DNA of 5,849 bases, from positions 1 to 5,849 of the forward strand of contig SLAD01000382.1 of the NCBI GenBank assembly GCA_007126995.1. The letters are read 5' to 3'. Each line of letters opens with the position of its first letter. Position 1 is the first letter of the stretch. Origin of the DNA: Kiritimatiellia bacterium. Its GTDB lineage: Bacteria > Verrucomicrobiota > Kiritimatiellia > SLAD01. Made by a program: the position numbers and the translations under genes. The notes under the pieces are model-generated. The model was not told the DNA's origin, did not search any database, and saw nothing but the letters and a program-made list of their open reading frames with translations. Positions 1-5,849 of the stretch are shown here, in pieces.

Positions 1-1934
1 ATGTCAATCAAGGTGGCGGAAAAGAAACGTGGGTGCCGGGGAAGGTTGATCGGGGGAATTTGGGAACCGTAACGCGTTCGTTGGACATCTGGAAATGGTG
101 CGGGGGACCGGAGGCCCAGCCCGTCGAAGGGCTGCTCAGCCGCGATGGCGGTCATTTGGTGCCTGACGAACCGCGCGTGTATTGGAACACCGACCGCGAA
201 TGGATTGAGCATCGCTCGCGCCAAGTCTGGTTCGACGGCTATTTCTTTGCCTACGGAAACGACTTCAAGCAGGCGCTGAAGGACTTCGTGCACGTATTCG
301 GGCCGATCCCGATGGTGCCGCGCTGGACCTTCGGCTTCTGGTACTCTCGTTGGTACGCCTATACCGACAAGGAATTCGTCGAGCTGGCCCAGCGTTACCG
401 CAAAGAGAAGATTCCGATCGACGTCATGATCATCGATACCGATTGGCGTGACGGGTGGGGCGGGTACGACTGGAGCAAGAAGTACTTCCCGAAACCGGAG
501 AAAGCGTTGAAGGCCCTGCATGACATGGGGCTGCGTACCTCGCTGAATGATCATCCCGGCTACGACGGCTATGAGCCGTTGCCGCCCAATGACAGCCACA
601 TCCCGGGCATCGAGAAGGCCTTGGGCCCTTGTCCGCATAACGGCGAGTGGGCGTGCGACTGGTCGAACAAGCAAGCGCTGACCTACTGGCGTGATCATGT
701 GCTGGGGCCTTTCTTCGATCAGGGCATGGACTTCTGGTGGATCGATGGTTGGATCAAGTCACCGTCCAACAATCTCAACAGCCAATTGTGGGCGAACCGC
801 CATTACTATGAACTCTCGGTCGAAAAGACCCAAAAGCGTGGCATGATCCTGTCCCGCTGGGGCGGTATCGGGTCGCACCGTTATCCGGTACAATTTTCCG
901 GTGACACCCATTCCAACTGGGAAACCCTCAAGCATCAGATCGAGTTCACGGCCCGGTCGGGCAATTTGGGCGCGGCCTACTGGTCACACGACATCGGCGG
1001 ATTCCATGAGAAAAAAATCGACGAGGAAACCTTTATTCGTTGGTTCCAGTTCGGCTCGCTCAGCCCGGTATTCCGGACGCACAGCGCCTTCGGCATTCGC
1101 GAGCCGTGGCACTTTAGCGCGTCGTGCAAGCGCTTGTTCCGCAAACAGACTCACCTGCGCTACGCGTTAGCACCTTACTTCTATGGCTTGGCACGGGAGG
1201 CGCACGAGACCGGAATGCCGCTGTGTCGTCCCTTGTATCTGGAGTACAACGACAACGACGGTGGCGCCTTCGATCGCAAACATCAATACACGCTAGGACG
1301 CGATCTGCTGATCATTCCCGCCGATGCGCCGGTCGACAAGGTGACCGGGCACCAGCGCAAGCGCGCGTATTTCCCCAACGGGCGCTGGCTCGGCCTCGAA
1401 ACGGACGAAGCGTTTCTTGGCCTGCATGACGGATTCATCGATATCCCGTTGGAACGGATACCCGTCTACGTGCGTGAGGGCGCGATTATCCCGACGCAAC
1501 CGGTCGGGGACGCGCTGGGTGTGGCGTCGCCGGAGGAAATCCATTTCGACTGCTTCCCCGCTGAGCAAGTGAAGTCCGCGTATGACCTCTATGAGGACGA
1601 TGGCGAGACGTTGGCCTGCGAGGACGGCGCGTTTGCGGTAACCAAGGTGAAGGTGAACCGAACGGCGGATACCATCCGCTGTCAAATCGCTGAACCTGTC
1701 GGGCGCTATCGGGGCATGCCCAAGAGTCGCCGTTATGTCGTGCGCTGCCGCTTGGAACCAGCCGAGAAACCGGCCTCGGTGTCCGTGCAGGTCGGCAAGC
1801 AAGCCGCGCAGCCGGAGAAGGCAAAGATGACTTCGTCCTGTTTGGCGGGAACGGTCAAGGGCGCGTGGAAATTTGTGGAAGTCCCGATTGAAACACGCAA
1901 TAAAGCGGTTGATATTGTGATTCGTCTTAAATAA
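1..1934 (+). CDS. GH31 family alpha-glycoside hydrolase, 5'-partial
   Basis: A retaining glycosidase of family GH31 (alpha-glucosidase/alpha-xylosidase superfamily), cleaving terminal alpha-linked sugars from oligosaccharides. The reading frame is open to the left edge (first complete codon at 3), so the GTG at 33 is not a credible start and most of the N-terminal mutarotase-like domain lies outside. Counting residues from the codon at 33: the end of the N-domain shows NLGTVTRSLD and GLLSRDGG (9-40). The (beta/alpha)8 barrel begins near PMVPRWTFGFWYSRW (93-107). The probable nucleophile is D238 in DFWWIDGW (codon 744-746) and the acid/base is D291 in QFSGDTHSNWE (codon 903-905). YWSHDIGGF (316-324) is a further barrel signature. 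VYVREGAIIP (478-487) marks the proximal beta-sandwich and DLYEDDGET (518-526) a DUF5110-like distal domain. The catalytic residues are seen and the family is secure. Substrate cannot be assigned, and whether the enzyme is exported is unknown because the N-terminus is missing. Confidence 0.93.
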   Translation, partial: VNQGGGKETWVPGKVDRGNLGTVTRSLDIWKWCGGPEAQPVEGLLSRDGGHLVPDEPRVYWNTDREWIEHRSRQVWFDGYFFAYGNDFKQALKDFVHVFGPIPMVPRWTFGFWYSRWYAYTDKEFVELAQRYRKEKIPIDVMIIDTDWRDGWGGYDWSKKYFPKPEKALKALHDMGLRTSLNDHPGYDGYEPLPPNDSHIPGIEKALGPCPHNGEWACDWSNKQALTYWRDHVLGPFFDQGMDFWWIDGWIKSPSNNLNSQLWANRHYYELSVEKTQKRGMILSRWGGIGSHRYPVQFSGDTHSNWETLKHQIEFTARSGNLGAAYWSHDIGGFHEKKIDEETFIRWFQFGSLSPVFRTHSAFGIREPWHFSASCKRLFRKQTHLRYALAPYFYGLAREAHETGMPLCRPLYLEYNDNDGGAFDRKHQYTLGRDLLIIPADAPVDKVTGHQRKRAYFPNGRWLGLETDEAFLGLHDGFIDIPLERIPVYVREGAIIPTQPVGDALGVASPEEIHFDCFPAEQVKSAYDLYEDDGETLACEDGAFAVTKVKVNRTADTIRCQIAEPVGRYRGMPKSRRYVVRCRLEPAEKPASVSVQVGKQAAQPEKAKMTSSCLAGTVKGAWKFVEVPIETRNKAVDIVIRLK

Positions 1935-1938
1935 GGAG
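1933..1938 (+). promoter_or_regulatory. Ribosome binding site for the DUF4139 gene
   Basis: AAGGAG overlaps the TAA stop of the GH31 gene and lies 6 bases before the ATG at 1945. The ATG at 1939 abuts the motif with no spacing, so the site decides in favour of 1945. The overlap with the upstream stop suggests translational coupling with GH31. Confidence 0.75.
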
Positions 1939-1944
1939 ATGATC

Positions 1945-3909
1945 ATGGCGACTACAGTGCGCTCGCTTTGTACAGGACTGATGCTTTGCTGGGCCGGGGT
2001 GGTCCTGGCCGATATCCCGTTGCGCCACGTGACGATGTATACGAGTGGCGTCAGTTACTTTGAGCATGCCGACGAAATTGCCGGGCCCGTGACCCTGGAA
2101 CTGCGCTTTCGAGAAGAGCAGGTTCCGGACGTCCTCAAATCCCTGGTCGTGCTGGACTCAGCGGCCGGCTCCGTGCTGGCCACGTATGATGCGCAAGATC
2201 CGTTAACGCGCACCTTGCGCGGTTTCGCGATCGATTTGAGTGATCACCCGGACTTACAGACTCTGCTGTCACGGCTGCGCGGCGCAAAAGTCGAAGTCAA
2301 AACTTCGTCGGCGGACTACATCGGCCAAGTGATTGGCACGGAAACGCGTTATCGTAAGGAAGGCGATCAGGAAGTGCCGCAGCCGCGCCTGAACCTGCAC
2401 ACCGCGGAAGGGATTCGCTCGTTCCCACTCGAATCCATTCAGTCCTTCAGCATCCAGCAGGATGAGTTAGCCGCGGATTTGGAAGCCGCGCTGGAAGTGT
2501 TAGCGAGCGGTTTGGACACCAATCAAAAGTCGCTGCGGATTCATTTCGAAGGCGATGGCGAGCGCGGTATCCAGTTGGGCTACCTGTTGGAGTCGCCGCT
2601 CTGGAAGACCAGTTATCGATTAGTGATCGAGGATGACGCATTGTTCCTGCAGGGGTGGGGCCACGTCGACAATGTGACCGACCGCGATTGGGACAACGTA
2701 CGCGTGAGCTTGGTTGCGGGCAGCCCTATCTCTTTTCGCCAGGATTTATTTTCACCCATTTATGTCGAGCGTCCGGTGGTCGAGTATGATCACGGCACGG
2801 TCACACGTCCGCCCGTGTTCGAGCGGGAATTGGAGACGTTGCGGGCTGAGGCGCCGCTAGCACGTGCGCGACGGCCTGCCGCGCCAATGGTAGCGATGGA
2901 AATGGATGTAGCGCAGATGCGCGACCAGGCCGTGCAGGCGACCGGTCAGGAGGCGGGCGAATTGTTCCGCTACGATATCGATCAGCCGGTGCGAATCCCG
3001 CGTCAGTCGGCCGCCATGTTGCCGATCGTACAGGCGGAGGTGGAGGGGAGTGCCTTGTCGATCTTCAATCGCAACACCAATGCGAAGCATCCGCTCAACG
3101 CCGTCGAGTTCGAAAACTCATCCGAGGCCGCGCTGATGCAGGGCCCGGTGACCGTGTTCGAGGCTGGCGTGTATGCCGGTGACGCCCGGCTGCCCCATAC
3201 CGGAGCGGGCGAAAAGCGTTTGTTGGGCTACGCCGTTGATCTCGCCACGGACGTTGATGTGCAGTCGCGTAGCCTGCCGGAAACCATTACCCGGGTGCGT
3301 ATTGTGCAGGGCGTGCTGCGGGCGGAGCGCTCACAGCGGAACGCCACCACCTATGTCGTCAACAGCACGCGCGACACCGAACGGGAGCTGGTAATCGAGC
3401 ATCCGTACCGGTCGGGCTGGGACTTGAGGGAGCCGAGCGGTGAAATCGATCGCACCGCTGATCATTATCGCCTGCGCCTTGACCTCGCGCCGAAAGAGCG
3501 GACGGAGCTGCGCGTCGTCGAAGAACGGATGCTGGAACAAACCTTTCGGTTGATGGATTTGGACGATGACCGAATCGACTTCTATTTGCGTCAGCGGGTC
3601 ATCAGTCCGGCCATGGAGCGGCTCCTGACGGAGTTGGGCGAGCGGCGACAAGCGATTGGGCAGGTGCGGCGACAGCGTGAAGCCGCCGAGGCCGAGCGCG
3701 AGGAAGAGCGGGCGGCGCTGGAACAATTGCGGAAAAACATGGAAGTGGTCGACCGGACTTCGGAAACCTATGCCCGATGGGAACGCGAGTTGAGTCAACG
3801 TAGCGATCAATATGGCGCGCTGATCGACCGCATTCGCGAGCTGCGTGCCGAGGAAGCTCGACTGCGGGATGAGCTTGAAGCATGGTTAGCGGGCGTCAAT
3901 GTCGAGTAA
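1945..3909 (+). CDS. Exported DUF4139-domain protein with C-terminal coiled coil
   Basis: 654 residues from the ATG at 1945; the upstream ATG at 1939 would add only two residues and has no room for a ribosome binding site. Residues 1-22 look like a Sec signal peptide: a single Arg at 6, a hydrophobic core, and VLA before Asp23. The mature protein is therefore probably periplasmic or envelope-located. The N-terminal part (about 24-120) has the usual start of this family, with VTMYTSGVSYFE and VPDVLKSLVVLDS. The DUF4139 domain follows, with LWKTSYRLVI (219-228), LQGWGHVDNVTDRDWDNV (235-252) and VSLVAGSPISF (254-264). A further conserved block has GELFRYDIDQP (338-348), AKHPLN (380-385) and LMQGPVTVFEAGVYAGDAR (397-415). 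Residues about 550-648 are rich in Glu, Arg, Leu and Gln and read as a long coiled coil. The family has no established biochemical function that I know of. It is complete, with no frameshift seen. The gene starts 10 bases after GH31 and ends 29 bases before the next gene. Confidence 0.88.
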   Translation: MATTVRSLCTGLMLCWAGVVLADIPLRHVTMYTSGVSYFEHADEIAGPVTLELRFREEQVPDVLKSLVVLDSAAGSVLATYDAQDPLTRTLRGFAIDLSDHPDLQTLLSRLRGAKVEVKTSSADYIGQVIGTETRYRKEGDQEVPQPRLNLHTAEGIRSFPLESIQSFSIQQDELAADLEAALEVLASGLDTNQKSLRIHFEGDGERGIQLGYLLESPLWKTSYRLVIEDDALFLQGWGHVDNVTDRDWDNVRVSLVAGSPISFRQDLFSPIYVERPVVEYDHGTVTRPPVFERELETLRAEAPLARARRPAAPMVAMEMDVAQMRDQAVQATGQEAGELFRYDIDQPVRIPRQSAAMLPIVQAEVEGSALSIFNRNTNAKHPLNAVEFENSSEAALMQGPVTVFEAGVYAGDARLPHTGAGEKRLLGYAVDLATDVDVQSRSLPETITRVRIVQGVLRAERSQRNATTYVVNSTRDTERELVIEHPYRSGWDLREPSGEIDRTADHYRLRLDLAPKERTELRVVEERMLEQTFRLMDLDDDRIDFYLRQRVISPAMERLLTELGERRQAIGQVRRQREAAEAEREEERAALEQLRKNMEVVDRTSETYARWERELSQRSDQYGALIDRIRELRAEEARLRDELEAWLAGVNVE

Positions 3910-3924
3910 GGCAAGATTTAGGGC

Positions 3925-3930
3925 GGAGGA
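3925..3930 (+). promoter_or_regulatory. Ribosome binding site for the three-TM protein gene
   Basis: GGAGGA lies 8 bases before the ATG at 3939, in the 29-base gap after the DUF4139 gene. It is a good Shine-Dalgarno match and supports the start chosen for this otherwise unrecognised gene. Confidence 0.7.
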
Positions 3931-3938
3931 AGTAGAGC

Positions 3939-4325
3939 ATGGGCAAGGCGAGTAAACGAAAAGGGAAAGATAAGGCGGGCGCAGCTTCACGACCGGCCAC
4001 AGAGCCTGCCGAAACGTTGGCGTGGTGGATGAGTCCGATGATAGGGAATCTCCTGATTATCGGCGCGGCGATTGCGTTGCAGTTCACGATCATTCTGCTG
4101 CCGTTGGTTGGGCCAGCGGGTGCAATTGCGCCGCACGCATTCGTGAATATGATGGCTTGGCATGCGGTACTCTTTCTCGCCATGGGACTGAGCGGGTTGT
4201 CGCTTTGGTCAAAACTAAAGCGGCGTTCACAGGATCAGAGTCCATTCCCGCTCCTGTCGACGGCGCTGCTGGGCGTTACGGTATTCTTTTTGCTGGCCCA
4301 CTGGATGGGTCTGTTGCGGATTTAA
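3939..4325 (+). CDS. Small inner-membrane protein with three predicted TM segments, unknown function
   Basis: 128 residues, no family recognised. The first 13 residues carry six Lys/Arg (MGKASKRKGKDK), followed by an Ala/Pro/Glu-rich linker to about residue 30. Three hydrophobic stretches follow: about 34-58 (ends in LLPLVGPAGA), about 69-90 (FVNMMAWHAVLFLAMGLSG...) and about 104-124 (PLLSTALLGVTVFFLLAHWM). The only other basic cluster, SKLKRR (91-96), lies between segments 2 and 3. By the positive-inside rule this gives an N-in topology with the C-terminus on the periplasmic side. No catalytic or metal-binding motif is visible. A clear Shine-Dalgarno site, a start matching the basic N-terminus, and close packing between two recognised genes (29 bases after DUF4139, 4 bases before yceH) support a real gene. 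Overlapping open frames on both strands lack these signs. Confidence 0.75.
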   Translation: MGKASKRKGKDKAGAASRPATEPAETLAWWMSPMIGNLLIIGAAIALQFTIILLPLVGPAGAIAPHAFVNMMAWHAVLFLAMGLSGLSLWSKLKRRSQDQSPFPLLSTALLGVTVFFLLAHWMGLLRI

Positions 4326-4329
4326 CGCC

Positions 4330-5025
4330 ATGACGGATCCCAATCATCGAGAGTTGCCCGACGAGCAGGGTGCCGGTTCAGCGTGGCCGGTCCTGTCGTC
4401 TGTTCAGGCGCGCATTCTGGGTTGCTTGATCGAAAAAGCGATTACGACCCCGGATCAATACCCCTTGACGCTGAATGCGCTGGTCAATGCATGCAATCAG
4501 AAGTCGAATCGTGATCCCGTCATGAGCCTGAGTGAGTCGGACGTGGTGGCTGGACTGGATGGATTACGACACGATCATCGCCTGGCTGCACTGGTGCATA
4601 CGTCGGGCAGTCGCGTGGAGAAATACCGTCACTCCATTTCGGACGTCATCAAGCTCAATCCAGAGCAAGCGGCTATCCTCTGTGAGTTGCTGCTGCGCGG
4701 GCCAGAAACGGTCGGGGAATTGCGCACGCGGGCCTCGCGCATGCATGAACTGCGCGACTTGAATCATGTCCAGCAGCTGTTGGACGAACTCGCCACACAT
4801 CCAGGCGGTCGCTTGGTCGTCAAGCTGCCGCGTGAGCCGGGCCGGCGCGAATCTCGCTGGATGCATCTCTTGTGTGGCGAGGTCGACGTCGAGTCCGTGG
4901 TGGCCGCCGCGCCAGATACCTCGATGAACGATTCATCCGACCTGCAACAGGAACTGGCTCAACTGCGCGCGGAACTGGAATCGCTCAAGGCTGAGTTCGC
5001 GCAGTTCAAGCAACAATTCGACTGA
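4330..5025 (+). CDS. yceH: YceH family protein (DUF480), double winged-helix
   Basis: 231 residues, against about 215 for E. coli YceH as I recall it. Resemblance is strong across the core. The first wing begins at VQARILGCLIEKAITTPDQY (25-44), followed by the signature PLTLNALVNACNQKSNRDPV (45-64) and MSLSES (65-70). The second wing region has LLRGPETVGELRTRASRMHE (121-140) and LPREPGRRESRWMHL (166-180). Residues 1-19 are a poorly conserved extension. Residues about 203-230 form a Leu/Gln/Glu heptad-like coiled coil, probably for oligomerisation. The family folds as tandem winged helices, which suggests DNA or protein binding in the cytoplasm, but no defined role is established to my knowledge. 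The gene starts only 4 bases after the three-TM gene and has no obvious Shine-Dalgarno site, so translation probably depends on coupling to the gene upstream. The alternative, a transcription regulator of the neighbouring genes, is inference only. Confidence 0.92.
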   Translation: MTDPNHRELPDEQGAGSAWPVLSSVQARILGCLIEKAITTPDQYPLTLNALVNACNQKSNRDPVMSLSESDVVAGLDGLRHDHRLAALVHTSGSRVEKYRHSISDVIKLNPEQAAILCELLLRGPETVGELRTRASRMHELRDLNHVQQLLDELATHPGGRLVVKLPREPGRRESRWMHLLCGEVDVESVVAAAPDTSMNDSSDLQQELAQLRAELESLKAEFAQFKQQFD

Positions 5026-5037
5026 GACAGAAGCGTC

Positions 5038-5433
5038 ATGGCCGCGAAGACCGGTTGGAATCGATTGTGGCACAACCTGCAGCGGTTCGCGCTGGAGGAA
5101 ATCGACCTTGTCCAAAAGCAGTTACCGCTGGTGTTGCGTCACAAAGCCCTCAAATTGCCCGTAACACTGGAGCCCCAACCTTCGAAAGCGCTGGTCCGCG
5201 ACGGGCTGGAGCCGGACGTGTTAGGCCTATACATCGGCGAGACCTTTGCCGAAAGTTTCAGCGGCGGCGATGAATTGCCATCCCAGATCATTCTGTTTCT
5301 GGAGAACATCTGGGACTACGTGGATCACGACACGGCCGAGTACCGCGAGGAAGTGCGCGTCACCTACCTGCACGAGCTGGGACACTATCTCGGCTTGGAC
5401 GAGGACGACCTCGCCATGCGCGATCTCGATTGA
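5038..5433 (+). CDS. Zincin-like metallopeptidase family protein (PF06262-like)
   Basis: 131 residues, about normal for this small single-domain family. The zinc site is visible near the C-terminus as HELGHYLGLDEDDL (112-125): H112 and H116 should bind zinc and E113 should be the general base. The acidic residues of the DEDD segment are candidates for the third ligand. Other family-typical parts are LEPDVLGLYIGETFAES (57-73), LPSQIILFLENIWDY (80-94) and YREEVRVTYLHE (102-113). There is no signal peptide or membrane segment, so a cytoplasmic location is expected. The natural substrate of this family is not known to me, and proteolytic activity is inferred from the HExxH fold. The gene begins 12 bases after yceH with only a weak purine stretch (GAGACAG) in front, consistent with coupled translation at the end of the run of genes. 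Confidence 0.9.
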   Translation: MAAKTGWNRLWHNLQRFALEEIDLVQKQLPLVLRHKALKLPVTLEPQPSKALVRDGLEPDVLGLYIGETFAESFSGGDELPSQIILFLENIWDYVDHDTAEYREEVRVTYLHELGHYLGLDEDDLAMRDLD

Positions 5434-5435
5434 GA

Positions 5436-5449
5436 CCCCGCGAACGGGG
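5436..5449. terminator. Short GC hairpin between convergent genes, possible weak terminator
   Basis: A perfect 5-bp inverted repeat, CCCCG and CGGGG, around the tetraloop CGAA, starting three bases after the zincin stop. A second, weaker 4-bp repeat (TCTC/GAGA, 5424-5435) overlaps the stop codon. Neither strand shows a U-tract after the hairpin, so it does not qualify as a classical intrinsic terminator. Its place in the 78-base tail-to-tail gap (5434-5511) is the main argument for a role in ending transcription or protecting a 3' end. Confidence 0.25.
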
Positions 5450-5511
5450 GAAACTGGTATCAATCCTGATCCTGCCACGCGCGCAGTCGGCGCACCTGAT
5501 GCAGCAACCGC

Positions 5512-5849
5512 TCACCGCTCCAACCTGAACTCCAGCGGTACTTCCACTTGCACAGCCACCGCCTGCCCATCGCGTTGGGCCGGTTCAAATCGCCAGCGTT
5601 CCACCGCTGCACGTGCCGCCGACACAAATACCGTGCCGGGCCGCGACTCGATCACATCAATCGCTTCCACGGTGCCCGCTGCGGTCACCACAAATCGCAA
5701 AATCACTTCGCCTTCCAATCCGCTATGCCGCGCCCCCGGTGGATAGTGCGGTGGCGCTTGCAACACCGCGCGCGGCGGCGTATCCACATCGGCTAGCGCG
5801 AATACGGCACCCTCTATCGCCCAATCGATTTGACCGAACGCCACCGCAA
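5512..5849 (-). CDS. TonB C-terminal domain protein (energy transducer TonB family), 5'-partial
   Basis: The minus-strand frame is open through the right edge, so the true start lies outside; the GTG at 5844 is merely the first possible start in view. Counting from it, 110 residues are visible. Residues about 31-110 match a TonB C-terminal domain: PPHYPPGARHSGLEGEVILR (31-50), FVVTAAGTV (51-59), a variable turn SRPG (67-70), then AARAAVERWRFEPAQRDGQ (76-94) and EVPLEFRL (101-108). The domain normally contacts the TonB box of outer-membrane transporters and passes on energy from ExbB/ExbD. No membrane anchor or Pro/Lys-rich periplasmic spacer is visible in the 30 residues before the domain, so an anchor must lie off the window if this is a real transducer. 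It could instead be a TonB-like domain on another periplasmic protein. It is convergent with the zincin gene and so separately transcribed. Confidence 0.88.
   Translation of the reverse strand, partial: AVAFGQIDWAIEGAVFALADVDTPPRAVLQAPPHYPPGARHSGLEGEVILRFVVTAAGTVEAIDVIESRPGTVFVSAARAAVERWRFEPAQRDGQAVAVQVEVPLEFRLER

Noticed and set aside
33..35. GTG as the start of the GH31 gene
   Set aside because: No ribosome binding site precedes it, the frame continues to the edge, and the first residues already belong to the middle of the N-terminal domain, so the protein would lack a conserved part.
1..72. ATG at position 1 opening a short frame (23 codons, stop at 70-72)
   Set aside because: The GH31 protein reads in a different frame that is open from position 3, with family-like residues (ETWVPGK, NLGTVTRSLD) across the same bases. 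The ATG is a chance triplet at the cut edge.
1293..1946. 217-residue open frame antisense to the GH31 and DUF4139 junction
   Set aside because: It lies opposite well-conserved GH31 coding sequence, resembles no known family, and is rich in Arg/His as expected of a shadow frame in G+C-rich DNA.
3331..3810. 159-residue antisense open frame within the DUF4139 gene
   Set aside because: It is opposite the conserved C-terminal part and coiled coil of DUF4139, with no recognisable domain or ribosome binding site noticed.
3896..4183. 95-residue antisense open frame across the start of the three-TM gene
   Set aside because: It overlaps the end of DUF4139 and the membrane-protein gene. The plus-strand gene has a good ribosome binding site, a sensible topology and operon spacing.
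5246..5746. 166-residue plus-strand frame running from the zincin gene into the TonB gene
   Set aside because: It covers the zincin HExxH region in another frame and the antisense of the TonB domain. The composition is Thr/Ser/Ala/Arg-rich with no domain; both overlapped genes have clear family motifs.
1..5849. CRISPR arrays, insertion sequences, tRNA/rRNA genes, phage or defence genes
   Set aside because: Reading both strands showed no spaced direct repeats, terminal inverted repeats, transposase or integrase motifs, or tRNA-like cloverleaf ends. The gaps between genes total too few bases to hold such elements.

Overview
The window looks like a chromosomal segment of a Gram-negative bacterium with roughly 60% G+C (estimated by eye). 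The Gram-negative call rests on a TonB C-terminal domain, a YceH-family protein and a secreted DUF4139 protein. The wording of the TonB domain, of the small zincin and of the GH31 enzyme reminds me most of Verrucomicrobiota (Opitutae-like) or related PVC lineages. That is recall of family resemblance, not a search result, and proteobacteria are not excluded. There are no mobile elements, tRNA or rRNA genes, CRISPR arrays or obvious repeats, and no gene-free stretch over 300 bases.

Layout: five genes run rightward from the left edge to 5433, with gaps of only 10, 29, 4 and 12 bases, so they could be one transcript. They are (1) the C-terminal three quarters or so of a GH31 glycoside hydrolase, whose start lies left of the window; (2) an exported DUF4139 protein with a C-terminal coiled coil; (3) a 128-residue protein with three predicted membrane segments and no family I recognise; (4) a YceH/DUF480 double winged-helix protein with a C-terminal coiled coil; (5) a 131-residue zincin-like metallopeptidase with an HExxHxxGLDEDDL motif. 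A sixth gene comes in on the minus strand from the right edge. It encodes a TonB C-terminal domain and ends 78 bases from the zincin gene, tail to tail.

Functionally, GH31 handles alpha-linked sugars, and its link to the four downstream genes may be no more than adjacency. DUF4139, the three-TM protein, YceH and the zincin are all poorly characterised. Their tight packing would place an exported protein, an inner-membrane protein, a probable cytoplasmic DNA- or protein-binding wHTH protein and a cytoplasmic metallopeptidase under shared expression. I regard this as a hypothesis about linkage, not a demonstrated new system. The window otherwise reads as ordinary housekeeping or accessory chromosome.
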